Shown: positions 12,881-22,925 of the stretch, in pieces
Position numbering within the stretch: position 1 is the first letter of the stretch
Layout: the number at the start of each line of letters is the position of its first letter
DNA from: Myxococcales bacterium
GTDB taxonomy: Bacteria > Myxococcota > Myxococcia > Myxococcales > Myxococcaceae
DNA: 64,000 bases
Assembly (NCBI GenBank): GCA_016191815.1
Contig: JACPVI010000079.1
Location: forward strand, 1 to 64,000
Direction of reading: 5' to 3'
Made by a program: the position numbers and the translations under genes
The notes under the pieces: generated by a model
Told to the model about the DNA's origin: nothing
Databases searched by the model: none
Seen by the model: only the letters and a program-made list of their open reading frames with translations

Positions 12881-13852
12881 ATGTCGAGCGCCATGAGCCG
12901 GGGACCCTTTTCAGCCCGCGCGGCCCTCGCCGCCGCCTTGCTCCTCGCCTCCTCCGCCAGCGCGGAGGCGGCGATCATCCTCCTGCCTTCGCTCGGCACC
13001 CAGAGTGAGGTGACCATCTGTGGCCGGGTGCTGAAGGATGCGCCTCGCGGCAGCACCCGCCTGTCGAGAAACCTCCGCCGGCTGCTCGTCTCCAACTGGG
13101 AGGGCGCTCCTCTCGAGATCGCCGCCCTCGGGCAGAAGGCCATCGCCACCTCCGGGCACGATGGCGAGTTCGAGGTGACCCTCTCGGCGCCGAAGGACCG
13201 GCCCTTCAAGCCCGGAGTGCACGTGGTCGAGGCGCGCGTGAGGGGCGCTGGCGCGAGGAGCTTCGTGGAGGTGGTCTCCGACCGCGCCCCGTTCTTCGTC
13301 ATCTCCGACTTCGACGACACCCTGGCGGTGAGCAACGTCACCGACTCTGCCAAGCTGGCGGAGGCCGCCCTGCTCGAGGACTCCGACAGCCAGCCGGTGG
13401 TGAAGGGGATGGCCGCCTTCTACCGGTGCCTCAAGGAGGGGAAAGCGGGTCCGCCATCGTTCGCGCTGGTGAGCGGCTCTCCGGTGCAGTACGGGCCGAG
13501 GGTGGGCGCCTTCCTCCAGAAGCACGGCTTCCCCCAGTTCGGCCTGTACCTGCGAAACCTCGGACCATCCACCCTCTCCGGGTACAAGCAGCCGATCATC
13601 CGCCGGCTGCTCGAGCGGCTGCCTCACAAGGTGGTGCTGGTGGGGGACTCTGGCGAAAAGGACCCGGAGGTCTACGCCGAGATGCGGGCCGCGTTCCCCG
13701 ACCGGGTGCTGCGCATCTACATCCGCGACGTGGGCAAGAGCGAGGATTCGAAGCGCTTCGAGGGGATGGTGCTGTTCAAGGATCCCAAGGCCGCCGCCGA
13801 GGACGCACTGGCTCAGGGACTGTTGGCCAAGGAGTGCCTGGAGAAGTGGTGA
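12881..13852 (+). CDS. App1-type phosphatase (DUF2183), exported
   Basis: A 323-aa protein with an N-terminal signal (ALAAALLLASSASAEA), a beta-rich domain (about 45-140), and a HAD-like phosphatase domain from about 145. It has ISDFDDTL with the catalytic Asp pair, ALVSGSP as motif II, and VLVGDSGEKDPE as the metal-binding DSG-x-x-D motif typical of App1 phosphatidate phosphatases. The ATG at 12881 is preceded by GGGAGGG at good spacing. Its start lies only 58 bp from that of the divergent kinase. Its stop overlaps the GTG of the next gene, suggesting a two-gene operon. An outer-surface lipid or phosphate ester substrate is inferred. Confidence 0.82.
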   Translation: MSSAMSRGPFSARAALAAALLLASSASAEAAIILLPSLGTQSEVTICGRVLKDAPRGSTRLSRNLRRLLVSNWEGAPLEIAALGQKAIATSGHDGEFEVTLSAPKDRPFKPGVHVVEARVRGAGARSFVEVVSDRAPFFVISDFDDTLAVSNVTDSAKLAEAALLEDSDSQPVVKGMAAFYRCLKEGKAGPPSFALVSGSPVQYGPRVGAFLQKHGFPQFGLYLRNLGPSTLSGYKQPIIRRLLERLPHKVVLVGDSGEKDPEVYAEMRAAFPDRVLRIYIRDVGKSEDSKRFEGMVLFKDPKAAAEDALAQGLLAKECLEKW

Positions 13853-14631
13853 AACTGTCGCGAGCGCTGGCGCTGGCGCTTTTGGCCGGCTGCACCGAGA
13901 AGAAGGCGGAGCCGCTCTCGTCGCTCGCGCCCAAGCCCTTGCCCACGCTCGAGGTCGCCGGCTCCGACGCCAGGGACGCCGACCGCGAAGCGCTCCACCG
14001 GGTGGAGGCGGCACCGGTCTACGGAGAAAAGGTGCCGCGGGCGACTCGGCTCGAGCTTTCTGAGGACTCGCTGCGGGTGGGGAGCGAAGCAATGCCGATC
14101 GATGGTCTGGACGCAGCCAGGCTCGCCGGCGCGCTGGGGAAAGAGGCGGTGGTCCTCATCGCTCCCGATTCCGAATTTTACCTCGCCAGGGCCGCTCCGC
14201 TCCTCGCCGCGCTGGAGGACGCGAGGGCCGAGGTTCAGCTCCTCCATCCTGGCGGAGAGGTCGCCTATCCGGTCGCTCTCTTCGATGAGCCACGTTTCCA
14301 GGCGTGGCTGGACGAGGTGAAGGCGGGGAAGATCCGCGTCATCCAGCGCGCCGATGGGTTCGAGCTGCAGACCGGCATGGGGAAGCTGGCCGGCCCGGAT
14401 CCCAACGGCCCCTCGGTGCCCCTGCGCGGGGGCAAGCTTGACATCGCCACGCTTCGGCGCGGGCTGCAGAAGCTCAAGGGCCGCTTCGACACCGCCGAGG
14501 ACATGTGCTTCGTGCCCTCCTTCGGCACCGAGCTGGCGAAGGTGGCGGAGGCGATGAGCGCCAACTACCAGGCGATGGGCCAGCCGATCTTCGAGCAGAC
14601 CTGCCTGGTGTACCCGCGGCCGCGAGGGTAG
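13849..14631 (+). CDS. Hypothetical lipoprotein
   Basis: A 260-aa protein that begins at a GTG overlapping the phosphatase stop (GTGA). MKLSRALALALLAGC is a clear lipoprotein signal with LAGC lipobox. The body shows two similar alpha/beta stretches, each with a VPL/PID-x-LD-x-A-x-L start, loosely reminiscent of the ExbD/TolR periplasmic fold (VPLRGGKLDIATLRRGLQKL), but the likeness is weak. It may work with the App1-type phosphatase at the envelope. No family is claimed. Confidence 0.7.
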   Translation: MKLSRALALALLAGCTEKKAEPLSSLAPKPLPTLEVAGSDARDADREALHRVEAAPVYGEKVPRATRLELSEDSLRVGSEAMPIDGLDAARLAGALGKEAVVLIAPDSEFYLARAAPLLAALEDARAEVQLLHPGGEVAYPVALFDEPRFQAWLDEVKAGKIRVIQRADGFELQTGMGKLAGPDPNGPSVPLRGGKLDIATLRRGLQKLKGRFDTAEDMCFVPSFGTELAKVAEAMSANYQAMGQPIFEQTCLVYPRPRG

Positions 14632-14657
14632 GCGGCATGGCCCGAGCGGGCCGGCAA

Positions 14658-14987
14658 TCAGATGCCGCTCGGCCCCACGCACACCGGCTGAGGGTTGTCC
14701 TTCACCGACTTGCACACGTAGCCCAGCCGGCAGTCGGCCTGGCTGCGGCAGAGCCGGAAGCACGCCGGGTTGTCCTTCGCCAGCCCGTCCTTGACGCAGG
14801 TGCTGCCGGAGGGGCAGCTGCGCTCGTCGGCCAGCGTGCATTGCCGGCTGCAGTAGCCGCCCGGGGTGTAGTCCTGGTTGACGCACACCTGGTTGCCGCA
14901 CTCGGCCGCGGTGGTGCAGGGATCTCCGATGGTCGGCCCGCACGCCGAGAAGGCCGCCAGCCCCGCGGCCGCCAAGAGAATTCGCAT
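14658..14987 (-). CDS. Small Cys-rich lipoprotein
   Basis: A 109-aa protein from the ATG at 14987, preceded by GGAGGAGG at ideal spacing. MRILLAAAGLAAFSAC is a lipoprotein signal. The mature part has about a dozen Cys in C..AAEC.NQVCV and C.SQADC.LGYVC patterns, a scaffold shared with many small myxobacterial surface lipoproteins and with the C-terminal modules of the giant lipoprotein at 1204-5847. It sits alone between two genes on the other strand. Function unknown. Confidence 0.75.
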   Translation of the reverse strand: MRILLAAAGLAAFSACGPTIGDPCTTAAECGNQVCVNQDYTPGGYCSRQCTLADERSCPSGSTCVKDGLAKDNPACFRLCRSQADCRLGYVCKSVKDNPQPVCVGPSGI

Positions 14988-15094
14988 CGCGTCCTCCTCC
15001 CTCGAAAACGCCGCTACCGGTTTGATGCGGCGCGGCATATCTTCGGGGCCGGCGACCGGGCAGTCCAACCTTTTCACCACGTGCGGGAGGTCCC

Positions 15095-16900
<1,806 letters not shown>

Positions 16901-16943
16901 ATAGAGCGCCAGGGCCCTCGTCGGTGCAGGGCTCGATGGGGCT

Positions 16944-19370
16944 TCAGTGCCTCGTGGCCGGAGCGATCTCCTCCGGGACGCCGGCGTAGAGCGGGTGCAG
17001 GCCCAGCGCGTCGGCCAGCGCCTCGTCGATCGAGTCCACGAAGACGAACCTGAGCGCCCGCTTCACTTCTTCCGGCACGTCCTCCAGCGAGCCCTCGTTC
17101 CGCCGCGGCAGGATCACCCTCCGCAGCCCCGCCCGGTGCGCCGCCAGCACCTTCTCCTTGATGCCACCCACCGGCAACACCTTGCCTCGCAGGGTGATCT
17201 CCCCGGTCATCGCCGCGGCGCTGTCCACGATCCTCCGCGTCACCAGCGAGGTCAGCGCCACCACCATCGGCAGCCCTGCCGACGGCCCGTCCTTCGGAAT
17301 CGCACCCGCCGGCACGTGCAGGTGCACCGACTTCCGCCGGAAGTACCTGGCGTCGATGCCGAACCTCGGTGCCGACGAGCGCAGATACGAGAGCGCCGCG
17401 CGCGCGGACTCGCGCATCACGTCCCCCAGCATGCCGGTGAGGATCAGCTCCTCCTCCCGCCCCTCCATCATCGCCGCCTCGATGAACAGCACCTCGCCCC
17501 CCGCCGGCGTCCAGGCCAACCCGGTCGACACCCCGGGCCGGTCGATGCGCTCCGACACCTCGTCGAAGAAACGCGGCGGCCCCAGGTACTGCCGGAGCGC
17601 CTCCGCCCTCGCCTCCAAAGGAGGCCGCGCCCCCTCGCTCACCTGCTTCGCCACCTTGCGGATGACGTCCGCCAGCGCCCGCTCGAGGTTCCGCACCCCC
17701 GCCTCGCGCGTGTAGTCGCGGATCATCTGCCGGAGGGCCGGATCCCCGACCACCACCTCGCCATCCTCGAGCCCGTGCGCCGCAAGGAGATTCGGCAAGA
17801 CGTACTTGCGCGCGATGTGCAGCTTCTCTTCGTCAGTGTAGCCGGGCAGCCGGATCACCTCCATGCGGTCAAGGAGCGCCGCCGGGATGGACTCCATGTT
17901 GTTCGCGGTGCAGATGAAGAGCACCCGCGAGAGATCGAACGGCACCCCCAGATAGGTGTCCACGAAGGCGTGGTTCTGGGCCGGATCCAGCACTTCGAGC
18001 AGCGCTGCCGACGGATCTCCGTGGAAGCCCACTTGGAGCTTGTCCACCTCGTCGAGCATGAAGATGGGGTCGCTCGTCTCCACGCGCCGAAGCGCCTGGA
18101 GGATCCGCCCAGGCATCGCGCCGATGTAGGTCCGCCGGTGGCCGCGGATCTCCGCCTCGTCATGGATTCCGCCCAGGCTCATCCGGGTGAACTTCCGCTC
18201 CAGCGCCCGCGCGATCGACTGGCCCAAGGACGTCTTGCCCACCCCCGGCGGCCCCACCAGGCAGAGGATCGGCTCGCCCCGCACCTCCCCTCGCCTCGGC
18301 GGCAGCGGCGTCTCCCCTATCCGCACTCCGCGCTCGTCCCGCAGCTTCTTCACCGCCAGGTACTCCAGGATCCGCTCCTTCACCCGCTCCAGGTCGTGGT
18401 GGTCCGCGTCCAAGACCTCCCGCGCGCGGCCCACGTCGATCCTCGCCCCGGTGGGCCGGTTCCAGGGCAGATCGCGCAGCCACTCCAGGTAGCTCCGGAT
18501 GACCCCGTGCTCCGGCGACGCCGGCGGCACCCGCCTCAGCCGTTCCAGCTCGCGGTCCGCCTCCTTCTTCGCCTCCTCCGGAAGCCCCGCCTTGGAGAGC
18601 TGCTCGGAAAGCTCCCGGAGGTCCCCCTCCTCGGACTCCAGCTCGCCCAATTCCTTGCGAATGGCCTGGAGCTGCTCCCGCAAGATGTACTCGCGCTGCC
18701 CTTTGGTCAGCTTCTCCCGGGTCTGGGTGGCAAGCCGCTCCTTGATCTCGCTCACCGCCGACTCGTGCTGCAAGAGCCCATGCAGCCGTCTGAGCATCCC
18801 CAGCTCGCTGGGCTCCTCGATCACCGCCTGCCGCTCGCCGGTCGCAAACGGGTAGCTCGAGGCAATGAGGTAGATGAGCTGCAGGCCGGTTCCCGCAGAC
18901 TGGGCGGTGGCCGCCAGCTCCGGAGAGGTCCGCTCCAGCACCTGGGCAAACAGCTCACGCACCGCGCGCTGCAGCGCCTCGGCCTCGAGCCCGAAGGCCC
19001 GCTCCTCGGGGTAGCGCTCCACGCGCGCTACCAGGTATGGCTCCTGCCGAACCACCTCTCCCAGGCGGATCCGCTCCAGCCCCTGGACGATCACCCGCAG
19101 GACCCCATCCGGCCCGCGGAGCGAGTGCTGCACCACCGCCGCCGTCCCCACCCGGTGCAAGTCCATGGGCCCGGCGGGGATCTTCTCCGCCTCCTTCTGC
19201 GCCAAAAGCGCCAAGAGCCGGTTGGTCCGCTGCACGTCTTCGACGAGCTGCAACGACCTCGGCTGGCCCACAGCGATCGAGGTCACCGTCAGCGGGAAGA
19301 TGACCGTGTCCCGGAGCGGCAGCACCGGAAGGAGCGGCGGGATCTCTCGCGGAAGATCGTCCCTGTCCAT
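16944..19370 (-). CDS. lon: ATP-dependent Lon protease
   Basis: An 808-aa AAA+ serine protease. The N-terminal substrate domain starts PLLPVLPLRDTVIFP (residues 12-200), followed by a coiled-coil stretch, the ATPase with Walker A GPPGVGKTS (about residue 378) and Walker B IFMLDEVDK, and the protease domain with the Ser-Lys dyad: Ser in PKDGPSAG (about 695) and Lys about 43 residues later in KEKVLAAHRAG. ATG 19370 has GGAGGAG at good spacing. Myxococcus has two Lon proteases, one needed for development (BsgA/LonD) and one for growth (LonV); sequence alone does not tell which this is. Confidence 0.95.
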   Translation of the reverse strand: MDRDDLPREIPPLLPVLPLRDTVIFPLTVTSIAVGQPRSLQLVEDVQRTNRLLALLAQKEAEKIPAGPMDLHRVGTAAVVQHSLRGPDGVLRVIVQGLERIRLGEVVRQEPYLVARVERYPEERAFGLEAEALQRAVRELFAQVLERTSPELAATAQSAGTGLQLIYLIASSYPFATGERQAVIEEPSELGMLRRLHGLLQHESAVSEIKERLATQTREKLTKGQREYILREQLQAIRKELGELESEEGDLRELSEQLSKAGLPEEAKKEADRELERLRRVPPASPEHGVIRSYLEWLRDLPWNRPTGARIDVGRAREVLDADHHDLERVKERILEYLAVKKLRDERGVRIGETPLPPRRGEVRGEPILCLVGPPGVGKTSLGQSIARALERKFTRMSLGGIHDEAEIRGHRRTYIGAMPGRILQALRRVETSDPIFMLDEVDKLQVGFHGDPSAALLEVLDPAQNHAFVDTYLGVPFDLSRVLFICTANNMESIPAALLDRMEVIRLPGYTDEEKLHIARKYVLPNLLAAHGLEDGEVVVGDPALRQMIRDYTREAGVRNLERALADVIRKVAKQVSEGARPPLEARAEALRQYLGPPRFFDEVSERIDRPGVSTGLAWTPAGGEVLFIEAAMMEGREEELILTGMLGDVMRESARAALSYLRSSAPRFGIDARYFRRKSVHLHVPAGAIPKDGPSAGLPMVVALTSLVTRRIVDSAAAMTGEITLRGKVLPVGGIKEKVLAAHRAGLRRVILPRRNEGSLEDVPEEVKRALRFVFVDSIDEALADALGLHPLYAGVPEEIAPATRH

Positions 19371-19495
19371 CGCTCCTCCGGGCGTTCGCCTCGAGCTCGA
19401 CGGCCGACGAAGCCGCGGTCGCAAGAGCAATCGACTCGGCGTGGCCCGGGCCTAATCTGGGCACTCGCACGCGGAAGGGCCGCCCGATCGACCTC

Positions 19496-20239
19496 TCAGG
19501 GCATCCGCGAGACCGCGTCCATCCCGAAGCTCACCTGCGCGCGCCACGGGGGAGGCGGCAGCCCCTTGAGGGCGAGGATCTTCCCCAGCCGCTCCTGGGT
19601 GTCGGGCCTGAGCTTTCCGAAGCCCACCCCGAAGCTCGGCCGGAGCCACTTCGCACGTTCCGGCGGCGGGGAGCTGGCCCACACCACCTCGCCGTGCAGC
19701 GCCAGCTTGCCGATCGACAGCGTCACCTCGAGCAAGAAGGGCGAGCCCACCCTCACCTGCCTGGGCAACGAGGAGCCCTCCAGCTCGACCCCCACCCCGC
19801 CCTGGGAGATGTCCCGGATGACATAGGAAGGCGAGCCCGGCGAGTCTTCCTGAGCGTGGAGCCGAATGGGGATGCGCGGGTGCTTGCGCACCTTCTCGTA
19901 GCGGTGCGAGTCGAAGATGCACTGCAAGACCGCGTCGAGCCCGTTGCGGTCGCCACCCTGGTCGTAGCGGATGCCGAGGCGGTACTTCCCCCCTCCGAGC
20001 TGGGTGACTGACACCACCTCGCCCAAGACCTCCACCGGCGCCGCCATTCCCTCAGCGCGCATCTCGAACTGGAAGCGGGTGCCGACCGGGAGACGCTTGC
20101 GGCTCTCCAGCTCCACGCCCCCGGCGCCCACCGAGCGGGTGAACTCGCCCAGAAGCGCCTGGGGCGTCTTGTAGGAAACCGTCAGGCGCACCGGGACGGT
20201 CGGCCGCGCCGGTTCGGCGGCTTGCAGCTTTGCGCTCAA
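19496..20239 (-). CDS. Tandem PilZ-domain protein
   Basis: A 247-aa soluble protein with two PilZ-like barrels. The second (residues about 120-215) has RKHPRIPIRL and, 25 residues on, DISQGGVGVEL, which together form the R-x3-R and D-x-S-x2-G cyclic-di-GMP binding motifs. The first (about 10-115) keeps the fold (PVRLTVSYK, SVGAGGVELES) but lacks the R-x3-R pair, so it probably does not bind the dinucleotide. Paralogous PilZ proteins of this type are abundant in myxobacteria. No operon partner: the flanking genes are separated by 40 bp or more. Confidence 0.85.
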   Translation of the reverse strand: MSAKLQAAEPARPTVPVRLTVSYKTPQALLGEFTRSVGAGGVELESRKRLPVGTRFQFEMRAEGMAAPVEVLGEVVSVTQLGGGKYRLGIRYDQGGDRNGLDAVLQCIFDSHRYEKVRKHPRIPIRLHAQEDSPGSPSYVIRDISQGGVGVELEGSSLPRQVRVGSPFLLEVTLSIGKLALHGEVVWASSPPPERAKWLRPSFGVGFGKLRPDTQERLGKILALKGLPPPPWRAQVSFGMDAVSRMP

Positions 20240-20279
20240 GGCGGCCGAAGGATGCGTCAGGCTCCCCGAAAAGGGAAGG

Positions 20280-20927
20280 TCAGGCCTTCTCGGCGGCGAC
20301 CAACACCCCTGCCGTGATGTTCACGCTCTCGTTGGCGTAGGTGTAGTTCGAGGTGGAGGTCTTGATGTATCCGTCCAGGGTGATCGTCAGGCTGCCGCTG
20401 TTGGCATTCAGCTTGGCCCAGGCCACCGTCTGGGTGATGTCCGCCTCGATGTAGTCGTCGAAGGCGCCGCCGAAGCTGACCTTCCCCTTGAGCTTCTGCA
20501 CCACGTTGGCGCTGGCCTGGGTGAGGTTGACCGTCTGGGTCACCGTCCACGAGCCGTTCAGCACCACCTTCTCGGTCTCCACCGCGGGCGTCTTCGGGTC
20601 GTCGTAGTTGTTGCTGGCGCAGTCGGCGAAGGAGAGGGTGAAAGTCTGCTGGACGTTTCCGACCTGGTTCTGGAAGTTGGTCGCCACCTGGAAGCCGTCG
20701 ATGGTGGCAGTGCCGCCGTAGGGGCACTTCACCGTCACCTTGCCCGAGATGTCCACCTTCTGGGCGAGCAGATCCATCAGCGAGCCCGCCTCCTTCGCCT
20801 GGCCGCTCGAGGAGAACAGCGCCGAGGCGGCGCCTTCCTTGCCCCCACCGATCTTCGCGCCCCTGCCACACGCGGCCAGCGCCGCAGCCATCACCGCCAA
20901 AACGGAAAGACGAAGTGCCTTGCCCAT
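20280..20927 (-). CDS. Hypothetical lipoprotein
   Basis: A 215-aa protein starting at ATG 20927 with GGAGGG four bases upstream. MGKALRLSVLAVMAAALAAC is a lipoprotein signal with a LAAC lipobox. The mature part is rich in Thr, Val and Asn in alternating beta-strand patterns (for example SLTITLDGYIKTSTSNYTY) with two Cys, suggesting a beta-sandwich or small barrel. No family recognised. It diverges from the dcw cluster and has its own candidate promoter at 21015-21044. Confidence 0.75.
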   Translation of the reverse strand: MGKALRLSVLAVMAAALAACGRGAKIGGGKEGAASALFSSSGQAKEAGSLMDLLAQKVDISGKVTVKCPYGGTATIDGFQVATNFQNQVGNVQQTFTLSFADCASNNYDDPKTPAVETEKVVLNGSWTVTQTVNLTQASANVVQKLKGKVSFGGAFDDYIEADITQTVAWAKLNANSGSLTITLDGYIKTSTSNYTYANESVNITAGVLVAAEKA

Positions 20928-21014
20928 GAAACCCTCCGTTGATTCCAAGCGGGCGCCCGGCCCCTAGCGCCCTCGATCGACGACGAGCGGCTGCCCGCCC
21001 GTGCGGGAAGCAAC

Positions 21015-21044
21015 CGTCTAGCAAGCAAGCCAGGCCATCGTCAA
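21015..21044 (-). promoter_or_regulatory. Candidate sigma-70 promoter for the lipoprotein gene
   Basis: On the minus strand TTGACG (21044-21039) is followed after 18 bp by TAGACG (21020-21015). A start near 21008 would give an 80-nt leader for the gene starting at 20927. Its -35 lies 16 bp from the -35 of the mraZ promoter, so the two are back to back. Confidence 0.4.
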
Positions 21045-21059
21045 ACCGCCCCCCTTTTC

Positions 21060-21088
21060 TTGACCACCCCCGCCGGCAACCCTATTTT
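21060..21088 (+). promoter_or_regulatory. dcw (mraZ) promoter
   Basis: TTGACC (21060-21065) and TATTTT (21083-21088) are separated by exactly 17 bp, a good sigma-70 promoter. The predicted transcript begins near 21094-21096, right at the first MraZ operator repeat, and about 60 nt before the chosen mraZ start. Confidence 0.7.
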
Positions 21089-21092
21089 CGCC

Positions 21093-21130
21093 GAGTGGCA
21101 AGGAGTGGTAATGAGTGGCGAGAAGTGCCT
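21093..21130 (+). promoter_or_regulatory. MraZ operator: four 10-bp-phased repeats
   Basis: GAGTGGCAAG, GAGTGGTAAT, GAGTGGCGAG and AAGTGCCT follow one another with exact 10-bp phase. Known MraZ boxes are short TGGG-like repeats separated by five bases just upstream of mraZ, bound by the ring-shaped MraZ repressor. Here the core is TGG(C/T)(A/G), with a weaker fourth copy. The position directly after the -10 element would let MraZ block its own promoter and so the whole cluster. Confidence 0.75.
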
Positions 21131-21156
21131 TGCCCGCCCCAAGGCGTGGGAGCAGC

Positions 21157-21609
21157 GTGTTTCGCGGCGTCTACGAGCACCAGATCGATGGGAAGGGAAG
21201 GACCTCCTTCCCCGCGAGGCTTCGCGAGACGCTGCTTGGGGCGTACGACGAGCGGCTGATCCTCACCACCGCGCTGGACAGCTGCCTGCACGCTTACCCG
21301 GTCCGGGAGTGGGAGCAGCTCGAGTCGGCGCTGGCCAAGCGCAACCCGATGGAGCCGGGGGTGAAGACGCTGATGCGCCTGTACGTGGCGAGCGCGCAGG
21401 AGTGCCAGATCGACAAGCTGGGGCGAGTGCTCATCCCTCCGGCGCTTCGGGCCCACGCCCAGCTGGAGAAGGAAGTGGTGTGGGCGGGGATGGTGAGGGT
21501 GATCGAGCTTTGGTCCAAGCAGGGCTGGGCGGTCGCGCGCGAGGAGGCCAAGCGGGGGGCCGACTCGTCGGAGGTGATGCGCGTCTTGACGGAGCTTCGC
21601 CAGCAGTAG
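21157..21609 (+). CDS. mraZ: Transcriptional regulator MraZ
   Basis: A 150-aa DNA-binding protein of the AbrB/SpoVT double-psi-barrel type, with the two family repeats: [22 protein letters not shown] (first) and [17 protein letters not shown] (second). It represses the division and cell wall cluster in other bacteria. The GTG at 21157 gives the canonical MFRG start and has GGGAG just upstream. The upstream in-frame GTG at 21115 would put coding sequence inside the operator repeats and add residues not found in the family. First gene of the dcw cluster. Confidence 0.92.
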   Translation: MFRGVYEHQIDGKGRTSFPARLRETLLGAYDERLILTTALDSCLHAYPVREWEQLESALAKRNPMEPGVKTLMRLYVASAQECQIDKLGRVLIPPALRAHAQLEKEVVWAGMVRVIELWSKQGWAVAREEAKRGADSSEVMRVLTELRQQ

Positions 21610-21640
21610 TGGTTTTTCGACTCGAGGGAGGAACGAGGGG

Positions 21641-22006
21641 ATGACGACTGCGAGCCCGGAGCTGATGCCGGCTTTGAGAGAGCGGGTGGCCACCATCGCG
21701 ATCGAGGGGGAAGTCGGCGCGCGAGAGCTCTCCGAGGTGTTCGAGATGCTCTTCCGCACCGTCAACCGGGGCGTCACCAGAGTGGTCTTGGACCTGGGGG
21801 GAGTGGCGCACTTCCACTACCGCGGGGTGCGGCCCCTGCTCGCGCGAGCGGAGGTGATGAGGAGGGCGGGCGGGGACATCAAGCTGGCGGGGCTGTCGCC
21901 GTACCTGCACGCGATCTTCCGCTCCGCCGGGGCCCACCAGGCCTTCGAGTACTACGCCGCCACCGAGGAGGCCCGCGCCGCCTTCGGCCCGGCGGCGTTC
22001 GGTTAG
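21641..22006 (+). CDS. STAS-domain protein (anti-sigma antagonist-like)
   Basis: A 121-aa single-domain protein. The strand-helix order (VATIAIEGEVGARELSEV, then RVVLDLGGVAHFHYRGVRPLL) matches the STAS fold of SpoIIAA-like antagonists. In active antagonists a Ser or Thr phosphorylated by the partner kinase follows the LDL strand; here the corresponding loop reads GGVAHFHYRG with no Ser/Thr, so phospho-switching is doubtful. It lies 31 nt after mraZ and 4 nt before rsmH, an unusual place, as mraZ and rsmH are normally adjacent. A STAS protein here may tie cluster function to a partner-switching pathway. Confidence 0.85.
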   Translation: MTTASPELMPALRERVATIAIEGEVGARELSEVFEMLFRTVNRGVTRVVLDLGGVAHFHYRGVRPLLARAEVMRRAGGDIKLAGLSPYLHAIFRSAGAHQAFEYYAATEEARAAFGPAAFG

Positions 22007-22010
22007 GGAC

Positions 22011-22925
22011 TTGGAGTACGCGCACCGGAGCGTCCTCCTCGACGAGGCGGTCTCGCTCCTCAGACCGGGAGCCGGCAAGGTGATGGTCGATGGCACTTTG
22101 GGCGGAGGAGGCCACGCAATGGCGCTCCTCGCCCGCGGCGCCACCGTGGTGGGAGTCGATCGGGATCCCTCCGCCATCGAGGCTTCGACGGAGCGGCTGT
22201 CGCGCTTCGGCGAGCGATTCTTTGCCATCGAGGGCAACTTCGGCGAGCTGGAGCGGCTGTTGGGGGAGCGCGGGCTCTTGCCGGTGGATGGCGTCCTGTT
22301 GGACCTCGGCGTCTCCTCGGCGCAGCTCTCGGCCAAAGGGCGCGGCTTCTCTTTCCAGGTCGACGGCCCGCTCGACATGCGAATGGGACGGGAGGGCCCC
22401 ACCGCCGCCGAATGGATCGATCGAGCGAGCGAGCGCGAGCTGGCGGACGCCATCTTCCGTTTCGGCGAGGAGCGGTTCTCCCGTCAGATCGCCCGTGAGC
22501 TCAAGCGAGCCCGCCCCGCCACCACCCTGGAGGCGGTGCGGGCGGTGGAGCGGGCGGTGCCCAGGAGGGCCTGGCCCAAGGGCATCCACGTCGCCACGCG
22601 GACCTTCCAGGCGCTTCGCATCGCGGTGAACCGCGAGCTGGAGGCGCTCTCGGCGGCGCTCTCCTCGCTCCAAAAGGTGCTCCGGAAGGACGGGGTGGCG
22701 GCGATCATCTCCTTCCACTCGCTCGAGGACCGGATGGTGAAGGAGGCGTTCCGCGAGCTTTCCGGCCGCTGCCGCTGCCCTCCCGGGCTGCCGGTGTGCG
22801 CGTGCGGGGCAATAGGCGACTTCGAGCTGCTCACCAAAAAGGCGCTGGTGCCCTCGGAGGCCGAGGTGGCCGAAAACCCGCGGGCCCGGAGCGCCAAGCT
22901 TCGAGCGGTGAGGAGGGTGCGATGA
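22011..22925 (+). CDS. rsmH: 16S rRNA m4C1402 methyltransferase RsmH (MraW)
   Basis: A 304-aa S-adenosylmethionine-dependent methyltransferase that N4-methylates C1402 of 16S rRNA. It shows YAHRSVLLDEAV at the N-terminus, VDGTLGGGGHA as SAM-binding motif I, VLLDLGVSSAQL and the ISFHSLEDRMVK signature. Initiation is at a TTG (22011) with AGGG just upstream; no ATG or GTG fits the conserved N-terminus. Its stop overlaps the ftsL ATG (ATGA). Confidence 0.96.
   Translation: MEYAHRSVLLDEAVSLLRPGAGKVMVDGTLGGGGHAMALLARGATVVGVDRDPSAIEASTERLSRFGERFFAIEGNFGELERLLGERGLLPVDGVLLDLGVSSAQLSAKGRGFSFQVDGPLDMRMGREGPTAAEWIDRASERELADAIFRFGEERFSRQIARELKRARPATTLEAVRAVERAVPRRAWPKGIHVATRTFQALRIAVNRELEALSAALSSLQKVLRKDGVAAIISFHSLEDRMVKEAFRELSGRCRCPPGLPVCACGAIGDFELLTKKALVPSEAEVAENPRARSAKLRAVRRVR

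Noticed and set aside
12823-13353. N-terminal extension of the kinase over the divergent phosphatase gene
   Set aside because: The extra residues are the complement of the phosphatase gene and show no kinase similarity.
21115-21609. mraZ start at the upstream GTG
   Set aside because: It would place coding sequence over the operator repeats and add 14 residues before the conserved FRG start.
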